Of a stretch of DNA of 59,541 nt, positions 29,871 through 39,907 are shown piece by piece. How positions within the stretch are numbered: position 1 is the stretch's first letter; the number at the start of each line of letters is the position of its first letter. The notes under the pieces were generated by a model. It saw only the letters and a program-made list of their open reading frames with translations, was not told the DNA's origin and made no database searches. The stretch is from Pseudomonas sp. GM49. Lineage in GTDB: Bacteria; Pseudomonadota; Gammaproteobacteria; Pseudomonadales; Pseudomonadaceae. A program made the translations under genes and the position numbers. The stretch is taken from contig NZ_AKJL01000116.1 in NCBI RefSeq assembly GCF_000282355.1, positions 1-59,541 of the forward strand, in the 5' to 3' direction.

Positions 29871-30971
29871 ATGGGATTCAATTGCGGCATCGTCGGTCTG
29901 CCTAACGTCGGCAAGTCCACCCTGTTCAACGCCCTGACCAAATCCGGGATCGCGGCCGAGAACTTCCCCTTCTGCACCATCGAACCGAACAGCGGTATCG
30001 TGCCGATGCCGGATCCGCGTCTGGATGCCCTGGCAGCCATCGTCAATCCAAAGCGCATCCTGCCGACCACCATGGAATTCGTCGACATCGCTGGCCTGGT
30101 AGCCGGCGCATCGAAAGGCGAAGGCCTGGGCAACAAGTTCCTGGCCAACATCCGTGAAACCGATGCCATCGCCCACGTGGTCCGCTGCTTCGAAGACGAG
30201 AACGTGATTCACGTCTCCAACAGCGTCGACCCGAAACGCGACATCGAAATCATCGACCTGGAACTGATCTTCGCCGACCTCGACAGCTGCGAGAAGCAAC
30301 TGCAGAAAGTCGCGCGCAATGCCAAGGGCGGTGACAAGGACGCAGTGGTCCAGAAAGGCCTGCTGGAGCAATTGATCGCTCACTTTACCGAAGGCAAGCC
30401 GGCGCGCAGCCTGATGAAGAACATGGGCACCGACGAGAAAGCGGTGATCAAGGGCTTCCACCTGCTGACCACCAAACCGGTCATGTACATCGCCAACGTC
30501 GCTGAAGACGGCTTCGACAACAACCCGCACCTGGACGTGGTCAAGGCCATCGCCGAAGAAGAAGGCGCCGTGGTTGTACCGGTGTGCAACAAGATCGAAG
30601 CGGAAATCGCCGAGCTCGATGACGGCGAAGAAAAAGACATGTTCCTCGAAGCCTTGGGCCTCGAAGAGCCTGGTCTGAACCGCGTGATCCGCGCTGGCTA
30701 CGAAATGCTGCACCTGCAGACCTACTTCACCGCCGGTGTCGAAGAAGTCCGCGCCTGGACCGTGCGCGTCGGTGCCACCGCACCACAAGCCGCTGGCGTG
30801 ATTCACACCGACTTCGAAAAAGGCTTCATCCGCGCCGAAGTGATCGCCTACAACGACTTCATCCAGTACAAGGGCGAAGCCGGTACCAAGGAAGCCGGTA
30901 AATGGCGCCTGGAAGGCAAGGATTACATCGTCAAGGACGGCGACGTGATGCACTTCCGCTTCAACGTGTAA
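29871..30971 (+). CDS. ychF: Redox-regulated ATPase/GTPase YchF
   Basis: 366-aa Obg-like P-loop protein that binds ATP and associates with ribosomes. P-loop [12 protein letters not shown] (about 8-19), switch region [20 protein letters not shown] (about 69-88), coiled-coil insert about 130-200, and C-terminal TGS domain ending [17 protein letters not shown]-rich ribosome site CTCGGGG is close to the start. Last gene of the run, followed by a strong terminator. Confidence 0.96.
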   Translation: MGFNCGIVGLPNVGKSTLFNALTKSGIAAENFPFCTIEPNSGIVPMPDPRLDALAAIVNPKRILPTTMEFVDIAGLVAGASKGEGLGNKFLANIRETDAIAHVVRCFEDENVIHVSNSVDPKRDIEIIDLELIFADLDSCEKQLQKVARNAKGGDKDAVVQKGLLEQLIAHFTEGKPARSLMKNMGTDEKAVIKGFHLLTTKPVMYIANVAEDGFDNNPHLDVVKAIAEEEGAVVVPVCNKIEAEIAELDDGEEKDMFLEALGLEEPGLNRVIRAGYEMLHLQTYFTAGVEEVRAWTVRVGATAPQAAGVIHTDFEKGFIRAEVIAYNDFIQYKGEAGTKEAGKWRLEGKDYIVKDGDVMHFRFNV

Positions 30972-30984
30972 GCTACACGCCCAA

Positions 30985-31016
30985 GAAAAAGCCGCGTTTG
31001 ATACGCGGCTTTTTTA
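30985..31016 (+). terminator. ychF terminator
   Basis: AAAAAGCCGCG pairs with CGCGGCTTTTTT across a 7-base loop (TTTGATA), with the T-run in the 3' arm. Confidence 0.92.
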
Positions 31017-31051
31017 TGCCTGAAACAATCATCCGCCACACCACATTCCCA

Positions 31052-31141
31052 TGTGGGAGCGAGCTTGCTCGCGATGACGATATGACATTCAACGATGATG
31101 TTGACTGATACACCGCTATCGCGAGCAAGCTCGCTCCCACA
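31052..31141. repeat. REP doublet (REPIN)
   Basis: TGTGGGAGCGAGCTTGCTCG at 31052 and inverted unit ending CAAGCTCGCTCCCACA at 31141, between the ychF terminator and the convergent MFS gene. Confidence 0.92.
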
Positions 31142-31157
31142 GGGGATTTGTGTCGAG

Positions 31158-32375
31158 TCAGGCCTTTTTGGTTCGCGGCAAAAAGATCGCCAACACCCCG
31201 AACAACGGCAGGAACGAACACAGGTAGTACACGTATTCGATGCCGTGAATGTCTGCCAGATGGCCCAGCAACGCCGCGCCGATCCCGCCGAAACCGAACA
31301 TCAGACCGAAGAACACCCCGGCGATCATCCCGACATTGCCCGGCACCAGTTCCTGGGCGTACACCACGATGGCCGAGAACGCCGAGGCGAGGATGAAGCC
31401 GATGACCACGCTGAGGATGCTGGTCCAGAACAGGTCGACATGCGGCAGCAGCAAGGTGAAAGGTGCAACGCCGAGGATCGAGAACCAGATAACTGCCTTA
31501 CGCCCGATCCTGTCGCCGATCGGCCCGCCAAAGAATGTCCCCGCCGCGACCGCGCCGAGAAACAGGAACAGGTGTAACTGCGAACTGGCCACCGACAGGT
31601 CGAATTTCTCGATCAGGTAGAACGTGAAGTAACTGGTGAGGCTGGACATGTAGAAGTACTTGGAGAACACCAGCAGCCCGAGTACCACCAGCGCGCTGGT
31701 CACTCGGCCCTTGGACAGGCCGTGAGTCGCCGCCTGACCTTGCTTGAGCTTGAACAGGTTCAAGTGGTTGGCGTACCAGCGGCTGATCCGGTAGAGCACG
31801 AACAACGCAAACACCGCGAACAGCCCGAACCACGCCACGTGCCCCTGGCCGTAGGGAATGATGATCGCTGCCGCCAGCAACGGGCCGAACGCCGAGCCCG
31901 CGTTGCCGCCAACCTGGAAGGTCGATTGCGCCAGCCCGAAGCGCCCACCCGAAGCCAGTCGCGCCACGCGGGAAGCTTCCGGGTGAAAGGTCGAAGAACC
32001 GATGCCGATCAAGCCCGCTGCCAGCAGAATCAACGGAAAGCTGCCGACCACCGACATCATCAGAATCCCGACCAAGGTGCAGACCGTACCCGCCGGCAAC
32101 AACCACGGCTTGGGATGGCGGTCGGTGTAGTAACCGACCCACGGCTGCAGCAGCGAGGCCGTCAACTGGAATGTCAGGGTGATCAGGCCGACCTGGGTGA
32201 AGGTCAGGCCATAGTTGGCCTTGAGCATCGGGTAGATCGACGGCAGCACCGACTGGATCAGGTCGTTGATCAAATGCGCCAGCGCCACCGCGCCGATGAT
32301 GCGCATCACCAGGGGACTGCTTTGGGGCGTAGCGGACGCCGGCACTGAGCCGGTCTGGGCGTTGCTGATAGCCAT
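31158..32375 (-). CDS. fsr: MFS efflux transporter, fosmidomycin-resistance (Fsr) type
   Basis: 405-aa inner-membrane protein with about 12 hydrophobic segments. Fsr-like marks: AHLINDLIQSVLPSIYPMLK in TM1, LQPWVGYYTDRHPKPWLLP after TM2 and GIGSSTFHPEASRVARLASGG between TM4 and TM5. These occur in Fsr, the fosmidomycin exporter of E. coli. Family known; substrate here not known. Monocistronic, followed by a REP doublet. Confidence 0.88.
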   Translation of the reverse strand: MAISNAQTGSVPASATPQSSPLVMRIIGAVALAHLINDLIQSVLPSIYPMLKANYGLTFTQVGLITLTFQLTASLLQPWVGYYTDRHPKPWLLPAGTVCTLVGILMMSVVGSFPLILLAAGLIGIGSSTFHPEASRVARLASGGRFGLAQSTFQVGGNAGSAFGPLLAAAIIIPYGQGHVAWFGLFAVFALFVLYRISRWYANHLNLFKLKQGQAATHGLSKGRVTSALVVLGLLVFSKYFYMSSLTSYFTFYLIEKFDLSVASSQLHLFLFLGAVAAGTFFGGPIGDRIGRKAVIWFSILGVAPFTLLLPHVDLFWTSILSVVIGFILASAFSAIVVYAQELVPGNVGMIAGVFFGLMFGFGGIGAALLGHLADIHGIEYVYYLCSFLPLFGVLAIFLPRTKKA

Positions 32376-32708
32376 GGGGTTTTCCGTACAACTGATGGGT
32401 GCAAACGGGCAGGTGCGTCAATGTGCCATTTTTCGGTGCGACAGCGCCATCCCCTTAGCCAGCTAACGAACTCGATTTCCATCGCGGAAAAGTGATAGCG
32501 CAAAGCCATGGTCTGAATCTTGCCTTGCTTGTCTGCTTGAACGCGGCCCCCTTACAAAGGAGGCCGAGAATGGGAAGTTTCGCCACAGAGTCGGCCTACA
32601 GAGCAGACAAGGGTGAACTTTCGGGGCCTTTTTAGAGGGCACGAGTCGGAGGTGCAACAACCTTCGACGCACGCCAATGGTGCGTGGTGTCCAGAGGAGT
32701 CATGGGGC
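32376..32708. other. Intergenic region between divergent fsr and chemoreceptor genes
   Basis: 333 bases with no gene. It holds an inverted repeat CGGCCCCCTT-ACA-AAGGAGGCCG (32544-32566, one mismatch) not followed by Ts, and must contain the promoters of both flanking genes; no confident promoter was recognised. Confidence 0.5.
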
Positions 32709-34766
32709 ATGCAGGCTTTTTTATCACCGGGGATCGGACTGCTGGGGCGTTTTGGTTTTGCACGCAAATTCCAGCTGTTGTTTTTGCTGTTTATCCTGCC
32801 GCTGGCGGGCAGCCTGTGGATGATCGGCCAGGACTATCGCGACAAACTCAGCCTGATCTCCGGCGAACGCGCCGGGGTGCGGCAACTGCTGGCTCTTGAT
32901 ACGCTGGATGACCTGCTCGCCGCCCAGCGTGATCGCGCCGCACGGTGGCGCGCGACGGAAACCAATCGCCAACCGACACCAGCCACACTCGCTGCGATGG
33001 CCGCCTTCGATGCGGTTCAGCCCGCCGTCAGCCAGGCCACTGCCGAGTTGGGCAATGCCCTGCAAAAAGAAGGCGCCGAGGGCGAAAGCCTGACGCGTTA
33101 CCAGGCCCTGCAAACCGCCCTCGATGGCCTCGACTCAAAAAGCCTGAGCAGTGTCGGTTGGTGGCCCGATGGCTATGATCGCTTCACCAACGCCCTGAGC
33201 GCCCTGCAAGCCTTGCGCGAGCAGATCGCCATGGACAATCGCCTGACACTGGCGCCGTGGCTGGAGACTTATTTGTTGACGCAAATCTCCACTCAACATG
33301 CGCCGGACCTGATCGAACGGGTTGGTCGCCTGGCGGCAGTGGGACAGGCTTCGGTGGTGTCCGGACAGTTCACCCTGCAAAGCCGTCTGCAATTGCGCGA
33401 CTTGCGCAGCCGCATTGGCGACGCCCGTGAGCAGTTGGTTAAAACCGCGGGTTTGCTCGAAGCGCGCTTGCCCAGCGCCCTGCAAACCTGGGCCGGGCAA
33501 TACCATGACAGCCTCAAGCACCTGGACGCCGGCCTGAAGGTGCTGGATGACGGCGTGTTCGGCGGCAGCATCAACCTCAAGCCGGATGACTTCGAGCGCA
33601 GTCTCGATGCCCTGCTCGCCGACCTCGCTTCGTTGCGCCAGCAGTCGCTGGTATCGCTGGATCAACGCCTGGATTACTACCACGGCTCGGCGATCCGCCA
33701 GTTCACTGTGGTGGCCGCCGTGTTGGGTTGCCTGTTGCTGGCCGCGCTGTATCTGTTCATCTGTTTGCAGGCTTCGATTCGCCGTAGTGCCAGCGGCATC
33801 ACAGTACTGGCCGAAGCCTTGCGCGACGGCAATCTGAGTCTGCAAGTGCCGGTTCAGGGGCGGGACGAACTGGCAGTCATCAGCACCGCGCTGAACGTCG
33901 CCGTGGTGCAACTGCGCAGCAGCCTGCAAGGGGTGGATCACGAAACCCTGCAACTGAGCAACGCGGTGCAAACCCTCAACCATCACTCCAGCGACGCTCT
34001 GGGCGAAGTCGAAGCCCAGCAGTTGCAGATCAGCCAGATTGCCGCAGCAGCGACGCAATTGGCCGCCACTTCGCAAGGGGTGGCCCACAGTTGCGAACAG
34101 GCGTCCGGCAGCGCCCAGCACACCCGGCGCATTGCCGCCGACAGCAGCCGAGACAGCCTGCGCACCACCGCGAGCATCCAGCAACTCAATCAACGCCTGA
34201 ACGAGACAGCGGCAGCACTGGGCCGGGTCAGCGAGCAGGGACAGCAGATTCAACTGGTGGTCGACACCATTCGCGGCGTCGCCGAGCAGACCAACCTGCT
34301 GGCACTCAACGCCGCCATCGAGGCGGCCCGGGCGGGTGAGCAAGGGCGCGGCTTCGCGGTGGTGGCCGATGAAGTGCGCAGCCTGTCGCAACGCACGCAA
34401 TCGTCGACCGCGCAGATTGCCGGCACGGTCGACAGCCTCCGTAATACCGTGAATGAGGCCGTCAGCCTGATGCAAGCCGCGTGCAGTCAGGCAGAGTCCG
34501 ATGCGCAAGCGGTCACCGGCCTGGGTGAACGCCTCGGGGAAATCGCCAGTGCGGTGCAGAGTGTCACCGATACCCTGGCGCAAATCGCCACGGCGGTGGA
34601 GGAACAGGCCAGTACCGCCGACGAGGTCAGCGGCAATATCCAGCAGGTCGATCAAGCGGCGCTGCGTCTGCTCGAAGGTGCCCGTGCGGTGAACCAGGCA
34701 GCGGACACCTTGAGCCACGGCAGCAAGGCCCTCAGCGACAACACCGGGCGCTTCCGCTTGAGTTGA
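32709..34766 (+). CDS. Methyl-accepting chemotaxis protein
   Basis: 685-aa transmembrane chemoreceptor. TM1 is about residues 21-40 (FQLLFLLFILPLAGSLWMIG); a large periplasmic helical ligand domain follows (about 41-328), then TM2 about 331-352, HAMP about 353-405 and the cytoplasmic signalling domain with hairpin tip [19 protein letters not shown] (about 520). The periplasmic size suggests a helical-bimodular-like or similar large sensor. The ATG at 32709 has GAGGAG about 9 bases upstream. No methyl pentapeptide tail (no CheR tether). Ligand unknown. Confidence 0.9.
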   Translation: MQAFLSPGIGLLGRFGFARKFQLLFLLFILPLAGSLWMIGQDYRDKLSLISGERAGVRQLLALDTLDDLLAAQRDRAARWRATETNRQPTPATLAAMAAFDAVQPAVSQATAELGNALQKEGAEGESLTRYQALQTALDGLDSKSLSSVGWWPDGYDRFTNALSALQALREQIAMDNRLTLAPWLETYLLTQISTQHAPDLIERVGRLAAVGQASVVSGQFTLQSRLQLRDLRSRIGDAREQLVKTAGLLEARLPSALQTWAGQYHDSLKHLDAGLKVLDDGVFGGSINLKPDDFERSLDALLADLASLRQQSLVSLDQRLDYYHGSAIRQFTVVAAVLGCLLLAALYLFICLQASIRRSASGITVLAEALRDGNLSLQVPVQGRDELAVISTALNVAVVQLRSSLQGVDHETLQLSNAVQTLNHHSSDALGEVEAQQLQISQIAAAATQLAATSQGVAHSCEQASGSAQHTRRIAADSSRDSLRTTASIQQLNQRLNETAAALGRVSEQGQQIQLVVDTIRGVAEQTNLLALNAAIEAARAGEQGRGFAVVADEVRSLSQRTQSSTAQIAGTVDSLRNTVNEAVSLMQAACSQAESDAQAVTGLGERLGEIASAVQSVTDTLAQIATAVEEQASTADEVSGNIQQVDQAALRLLEGARAVNQAADTLSHGSKALSDNTGRFRLS

Positions 34767-34781
34767 ATCTGGCAGTGCTTC

Positions 34782-35687
34782 TCAGGTGTGGATGACCGCT
34801 TCCGGGAAGTCCTGCTCCAGCTCGGTCTTGAGCCAATCGATAAACCACGCCACGTCCGCCGAGAGCTCGGCGGACGGCGTCAGCACCCGATAGCTTTCCA
34901 GCTTCACTTGCGCGTCCACCACCCGCACCAGCTTGCCTGTATCGAGCTCTTCGCGCACCAGCACTTCGTTGGCCAGCGCAATGCCCTGCCCGCTCTCGGC
35001 CACCGATAATGCGTGGTCATTGTTGACGTAGAGCATGTCCGAATTGAGGTGGATGTCGAGGTCATTGGCGGCGAACCACAGGTTCCACCACTCGCCGTCA
35101 TCGACGTGAATCAGGTTGTGTTTCACCAGGTCCGCGGGGCTGCCAATGGGCGCGACGCTGGCCAGATATTCGGGGGAACAGATCGGAAACACCCGAGGAC
35201 AAATCAGGCTGGTGCGGGAGTGGGCATATTGGCCATCCACCCCGTAGACGATGCCCAGGTCAGCGCTCTTGCCATCCACTTCGGTGAAGGTCGAATTGGG
35301 TTCGATGGCGAACTTCAAACCCGGTCGCAGATGACGCATGGCCTCGATTCGCGGCATCAGCCAGCGTTTGGCGAACCCCGGCACCACCATGATGCGCAGC
35401 CAGCGCTCGGCGTGTTTGGGCTGTGCCTCTTTTCCGGCTTCGATGATCAGCTGCAAAGCGGCGGCGATCTTGCGGTGATACTTCTCCCCCGCCACCGTCA
35501 GGTTGACCCCGCGAGAGGTGCGCTCGAACAGTTGGATGCCCAGCCAGTCTTCCAGCAACTTCACGTGACGGCCGATGGCCGGCTGGGTCACGTGCAGGGC
35601 CTTGGAGGCTTCGACATAACTGCCCAACCGGGCTGCGGCATCAAAGGCACGCACCGCGTTGAGCGGCGGCAAACGGTGGTCAGGCAT
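34782..35687 (-). CDS. LysR-family transcriptional regulator
   Basis: 301-aa GcvA-like LysR regulator. Winged HTH at residues about 5-65: LPPLNAVRAFDAAARLGSYV, ASKALHVTQPAIGRHVKLLE, LFERTSRGVNLT. The rest is a substrate-binding-like effector domain (about 90-300). The start MPDHRLPPL at 35687 is chosen; upstream in-frame extension would cover the operator. Divergent from the ABC-importer operon with a palindromic site between, so it most likely controls that operon. Effector unknown. Confidence 0.88.
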   Translation of the reverse strand: MPDHRLPPLNAVRAFDAAARLGSYVEASKALHVTQPAIGRHVKLLEDWLGIQLFERTSRGVNLTVAGEKYHRKIAAALQLIIEAGKEAQPKHAERWLRIMVVPGFAKRWLMPRIEAMRHLRPGLKFAIEPNSTFTEVDGKSADLGIVYGVDGQYAHSRTSLICPRVFPICSPEYLASVAPIGSPADLVKHNLIHVDDGEWWNLWFAANDLDIHLNSDMLYVNNDHALSVAESGQGIALANEVLVREELDTGKLVRVVDAQVKLESYRVLTPSAELSADVAWFIDWLKTELEQDFPEAVIHT

Positions 35688-35707
35688 GGTTTCCGGGCGC
35701 CTTTTGC

Positions 35708-35740
35708 TGTTAAATTTTTTAACAGCCCCTATGTTAAAAT
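35708..35740. promoter_or_regulatory. Palindromic LysR-type operator before the ABC operon
   Basis: TGTTAAA-TTT-TTTAACA (35708-35724) is a perfect 7-bp-arm palindrome, and a third half-site TGTTAAA starts at 35732, 24 bases after the first. It fits a LysR T-N11-A type site in the divergent region with the regulator gene. Binding inferred. Confidence 0.6.
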
Positions 35741-35912
35741 TGAAGTTTCGCCCCCGCAACCCCTCGCTGATAATCGATCCACAGCAGAACAAAAAACAGC
35801 TGGTTACAACACCCGAACGCAATCTCGATCCTGCCCAGAAAAATAATATCCATGGTCTGATGGCTCAGCTGTTTACAGCACTCGCGGACGATGGGGGAAT
35901 CGGAGGTAACGC

Positions 35913-37031
35913 ATGAATGCCCTGCATTCGCTGCAAACACTGGCGGTGTCCATCCGCTCAGTGCGTAAAGTCTACGGTGATCCACGCACCGGTCCGGTGG
36001 CACTGAAAAGCATCGACCTGGACATTCGCGACAACGAGTTCTTCACCCTTCTCGGCCCTTCGGGCTGCGGCAAGACCACGCTCTTGCGGATGATCGCCGG
36101 GTTCGAATTTCCCACCGAAGGCGAGATTCTGCTCTACGGCGAAAACATCGCCGACCGCCCGCCCTTCCAGCGCCCGGTCAATACGGTGTTCCAGCACTAC
36201 GCGCTGTTCCCGCACATGACCATCGCCGAGAACCTGGCCTTCGGCCTTGAATCCCACCCGATGGGCAAAGTCCTGAACAAAACGCAAATGGCCGAACGGG
36301 TGCGCGAGATGCTTGCCCTGGTGCAGATGGAACGCTTCGCCAACCGCAAGCCGGCGCAACTCTCCGGCGGCCAGCAACAGCGGGTCGCCCTCGCCCGCGC
36401 GCTGGCGCCGCATCCCAAAGTCCTGCTGCTCGACGAACCGCTCTCGGCGCTGGACCTCAAGCTGCGCCAGGCCATGCGCGAAGAGCTGAAAACCATCCAG
36501 GCGCGAACCGGGATCACCTTCATCTTCGTCACCCACGACCAGGAAGAAGCGCTGACCATGTCCGACCGCATCGCCGTGCTGTCCGAAGGCGAAGTGCAGC
36601 AGGTCGGTCGCCCGGAAGACATCTACGAACGCCCGCGCAATCGCTTTGTCGCGGACTTCATCGGCGAAACCAACTTCATCGAAGGTACGGTCACCCGCGT
36701 CGAAGACGGCCTGGCCTGGTTCGCCGGCCCGTCCGGGCATCCGCTGCCTGCGCAGCCATGCAGCGATGTGCGAGTCGGGGCCAACGTTGCATTGTCCGTG
36801 CGCCCCGAACGATTGCATCTGGTGCCGGGCAGTACCGAAGGCGCTTTGCCTTGCCGGATCGAAGCGCAGATCTACCTCGGCACCGACCTGCAATACCAGG
36901 TCAGCCTGAGCGATGGTTCTCGCCTCACTGTGCGCACGCCTAACTGCGTCGACCAAAGCAAGCGCTTCGCCGTCGGCAGCCAGGCCGGTCTGTTGTTCGA
37001 CCAGGGTAGCGCCAGCGTCCTGCACGATTGA
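35913..37031 (+). CDS. ABC transporter ATP-binding protein, polyamine type
   Basis: 372-aa PotA/PotG-like ATPase of an importer. Walker A GPSGCGKTT (about 50-58), Q-loop, signature LSGGQQQRV (about 150-158), Walker B VLLLDEP (about 170-176), His-switch THDQEEAL. C-terminal TOBE domain about 290-370. First gene of a five-gene operon (ATPase, two permeases, binding protein, amidase). Substrate class (polyamine or similar cationic compound) is inferred from family, not proven. Confidence 0.9.
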   Translation: MNALHSLQTLAVSIRSVRKVYGDPRTGPVALKSIDLDIRDNEFFTLLGPSGCGKTTLLRMIAGFEFPTEGEILLYGENIADRPPFQRPVNTVFQHYALFPHMTIAENLAFGLESHPMGKVLNKTQMAERVREMLALVQMERFANRKPAQLSGGQQQRVALARALAPHPKVLLLDEPLSALDLKLRQAMREELKTIQARTGITFIFVTHDQEEALTMSDRIAVLSEGEVQQVGRPEDIYERPRNRFVADFIGETNFIEGTVTRVEDGLAWFAGPSGHPLPAQPCSDVRVGANVALSVRPERLHLVPGSTEGALPCRIEAQIYLGTDLQYQVSLSDGSRLTVRTPNCVDQSKRFAVGSQAGLLFDQGSASVLHD

Positions 37032-37046
37032 GCACGAGGAATTGCC

Positions 37047-37967
37047 ATGCACGCTTTACCGATTGCCAACACGCTGGAACGTCGGCGGGCCTTCCAGAGT
37101 TTTCTCGGTGTCAGCCCGGCGCTGATCGCCATCGGCCTGTTTCTGATCGTGCCGATCCTGATCGTCATCGGTTACTCGCTGATGGAGGCCAACCCCTACG
37201 GCGGGGTGAACAAAGTATTCAGCAGCGATGCCTACACTTCGCTGCTGTTCGAACGGCAACTGGATGACAGCCTGGCCTTCGCCGACTCCTATCTGATCAT
37301 CGCCTTGCGCTCCATCGGCATCGCCGGGCTGACCACCGTCATCACCCTGCTGATCGGTTTTCCGGTGGCCGTGTGGCTGGCCATGCAACCGGCTCATCGC
37401 CGTGGCTTGCTGATCTTCCTGATCACCGTGCCGTTCTGGGCCAACCTGCTGATTCGCACCTACGCCTGGATTCTGCTGCTGCGTAACACCGGGGTGATCA
37501 ATAACAGCCTGTTGGGCCTCGGGGTCATCGACCAGCCGTTGCAACTGCTCTACACCGACGGCGCGGTGCTGCTGGGGCTGGTCTACACCTACGCGCCCTT
37601 TGTCGTGCTGCCGATCTACGCCACCCTGGAAAAAATGGACATCCGCTTGCTCGAGGCCGCTCAGGACCTCTACGCCGGCCGTGTGCGCACCCTGCGCAAA
37701 GTGGTGTTGCCGATCGCCAAACCGGGAATTCTCGCCGGCGCCATCCTCACATTCGTGCCTTGCCTGGGCGCGATGATCGCCCCGGAATTGCTCGGCGGCG
37801 GGACGCGAATGATGCTCGGCAACCTGATCTTCCGGCAGTTCAGCGATGCGCGGAACTGGCCATTCGGTGCAGCACTGTCGCTGGTGCTGATGGCGGCGGT
37901 GATGTTGGTTCTGACGGTTTATGCCTTGCGTGCAGAGCGCCAGCGCATCGCCAAAGGAGGTGCGTGA
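37047..37967 (+). CDS. ABC transporter permease, PotB/PotH type
   Basis: 306-aa inner-membrane permease with about six hydrophobic segments (first: FLGVSPALIAIGLFLIVPILIVIGYSL). The EAA-type cytoplasmic loop is DIRLLEAAQDLYAGRVRTLRKVVLPIAKPG (about 195-225). It overlaps the next permease start (stop TGA shares bases with ATG at 37967). Works with the ATPase at 35913. Confidence 0.9.
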   Translation: MHALPIANTLERRRAFQSFLGVSPALIAIGLFLIVPILIVIGYSLMEANPYGGVNKVFSSDAYTSLLFERQLDDSLAFADSYLIIALRSIGIAGLTTVITLLIGFPVAVWLAMQPAHRRGLLIFLITVPFWANLLIRTYAWILLLRNTGVINNSLLGLGVIDQPLQLLYTDGAVLLGLVYTYAPFVVLPIYATLEKMDIRLLEAAQDLYAGRVRTLRKVVLPIAKPGILAGAILTFVPCLGAMIAPELLGGGTRMMLGNLIFRQFSDARNWPFGAALSLVLMAAVMLVLTVYALRAERQRIAKGGA

Positions 37968-38773
37968 TGATCGGCCTGTTCAAACGCAATACGCTGGGCG
38001 TGCAGGACTTCCCGGGCTTCGGCGGCTTCAGCCTCCTGTTCTACCTGTACCTCTACGCGCCGATCGTGGTGCTGGTGGTGTTCTCGTTCAACGCCAACCA
38101 GTCGGCAACGGTGTGGACCGGGTTCAGCCTCGACTGGTATCGCGCGGCGTTCGCCAACCAGGCCCTGCGCCAGGCGGCCGGCAACAGCCTGTTGATCGCC
38201 GTCTGCGCCAGCATGGTCGCCACGGCCATCGCCACCCTCGCCGCCCTCGGCACTTCACGGGGTGCGAAGTTCAAGGGCCTTCAATTGTCCATGGGCGCAA
38301 TCATGCTGCCCTTGGTGCTGCCGGAAATCGTGGTCGGCGTCGCCACCCTCGCGCTGTTCTCCACCATCGGTCTGTCCCTGGGCTACGGCAACCTGATCAT
38401 CGCTCACACGGTGTTCTGTATTCCGTTTGCCTTTCTGCCGATACGGGCACGCCTGAACGACATGGACCTGTCCCTGGAGCAAGCCTCGGCCGACCTGTAT
38501 GCCGGCCCATGGCGGACCTTCCGCAAGGTCACCCTGCCGCAGCTAATGCCGGGGATTTTCTCCGGGCTGATGCTCGCCTTCATCGTGTCGCTGGATAACT
38601 TCGTGATCTCGATGATGGTCTCCCAGGCCGGCACCACGACCTTGCCGATCTTCATCTTCGGCCTGTTGCGCATGGGTGTGACACCCGACGTCAACGCCGT
38701 GTCGACACTGATCCTGGGCGTCTCGGTGCTGTTCGTCACCCTTTCCTATCTGCTGGGCAAAAAGAAATCCTGA
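37967..38773 (+). CDS. ABC transporter permease, PotC/PotI type
   Basis: 268-aa permease with about six transmembrane segments; EAA loop MDLSLEQASADLYAGPWRTFRKVTLPQLMPG (about 165-195). ATG at 37967 overlaps the previous stop; AAAGGAGG lies about 6 bases upstream. Partner of PotB-type permease. Confidence 0.9.
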   Translation: MIGLFKRNTLGVQDFPGFGGFSLLFYLYLYAPIVVLVVFSFNANQSATVWTGFSLDWYRAAFANQALRQAAGNSLLIAVCASMVATAIATLAALGTSRGAKFKGLQLSMGAIMLPLVLPEIVVGVATLALFSTIGLSLGYGNLIIAHTVFCIPFAFLPIRARLNDMDLSLEQASADLYAGPWRTFRKVTLPQLMPGIFSGLMLAFIVSLDNFVISMMVSQAGTTTLPIFIFGLLRMGVTPDVNAVSTLILGVSVLFVTLSYLLGKKKS

Positions 38774-38800
38774 ACCTTCTACGTACTGTGGGGAAATAGC

Positions 38801-39847
38801 ATGAGCAAGTGGATTAAAAGCATCGGCACTTCGTTATTCCTGACCTTGCCGCTGACCATGGCCGGCAGCGTTCAGGCCGCGGAAAAACTCAACGTGGTGA
38901 GCTGGAGCGGTTACTTTTCACCGGAAATTCTCGCCAAATTCCAGAAGCAGACCGGCATCGAAGTCACCGTCGACTCCTACGATTCCAACGAAACCTTGCT
39001 GGCCAAGTTGAAACAGGGCGGTGCCGGCTACGACGTGGCGATCCCGTCCCACCAGTTCATTCCGATCCTGATCAAGGAAAAACTGCTGGAGCGCTTTGAC
39101 CCGGTCAACGAGCCCTACTACGCCGGCGTCGTCGACAATCTGAAAAAACCCACCTGGGATCCGGAAGGCGCGTACTCCGTGCCGTTCATCTGGGGCACCA
39201 CCAGCGTGGTGCTCGACACCGGGCGCTACAAAGGCCCTGCCGACAGCTACAAGGTGCTTTACGAGCCGCCTGCCGAGCTGCAAGGGCGGATCAACATGTT
39301 CGATTCGGTCAGCGACGTGGTGGACATGGCCAGCCTGTACCTGAACATTCCTTTGTGCAGCGAAGACCCGAAACAGATGCAGCAGATTTTGACCCTGCTC
39401 AAGGCGCAGAAACCGTTCGTCAAAACCTACAGCTCCAAGGCTGGCTCGATCCGCGAAAACCTCGCCTCGGGTGAAATCGACATGTCGACCTTCTGGGGCG
39501 GTTCGTCGATGCGCGCCCGTGAGATGAAACCGGGCCTGAAGTACCTGTACCCGAAAGAAGGCGTGCTGGCCTGGGTCGACAACATGGTCATCCCGACCGG
39601 CAGCAAGAACCCGGCGAACGCCAAGGCCTTCATCGCGTTCCTCAGCCAGCCTGAAAACGCGGCAATGACCCAGAACTTTCTCAAGCACCAGAGCCCGATC
39701 AAAGGTGTGGAACCGTTCCTCGACGCCGGGCTGAAAGACGCTCCGGAACTGCACATTCCCGAAGGCACCCAGGTGGTGTTCAGCAAGACCTGCGGCGAAG
39801 GCGCGATCCGCCTGGCCGACCGTCTCTGGACCAACCTGATGCGTTGA
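38801..39847 (+). CDS. Periplasmic extracellular solute-binding protein, PotD/PotF type
   Basis: 348-aa exported ligand-binding protein of the ABC importer. Signal peptide SLFLTLPLTMAGSVQAAEK, cleavage near AQAA. Body has LNVVSWSGYFSPEILAKFQKQTGI and YDVAIPSHQFIPILIKE, the polyamine-binding family pattern, and WGTTSVVLDT, DMSTFWGGSS. A terminator follows. Ligand predicted to be a polyamine-like or amide compound. Confidence 0.9.
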   Translation: MSKWIKSIGTSLFLTLPLTMAGSVQAAEKLNVVSWSGYFSPEILAKFQKQTGIEVTVDSYDSNETLLAKLKQGGAGYDVAIPSHQFIPILIKEKLLERFDPVNEPYYAGVVDNLKKPTWDPEGAYSVPFIWGTTSVVLDTGRYKGPADSYKVLYEPPAELQGRINMFDSVSDVVDMASLYLNIPLCSEDPKQMQQILTLLKAQKPFVKTYSSKAGSIRENLASGEIDMSTFWGGSSMRAREMKPGLKYLYPKEGVLAWVDNMVIPTGSKNPANAKAFIAFLSQPENAAMTQNFLKHQSPIKGVEPFLDAGLKDAPELHIPEGTQVVFSKTCGEGAIRLADRLWTNLMR

Positions 39848-39854
39848 TCCCTGC

Positions 39855-39882
39855 CGCCCCGGCGCAATGACGGGGCGTTTTT
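39855..39882 (+). terminator. Terminator between binding protein and amidase genes
   Basis: CGCCCCG (39855-39861) pairs with CGGGGCG (39871-39877), 9-base loop, then TTTTT. It may attenuate rather than end the operon, because the amidase follows 30 bp later on the same strand. Confidence 0.8.
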
Positions 39883-39907
39883 CCAGCCGTCTGAAAGGCC
39901 GCTTGCA

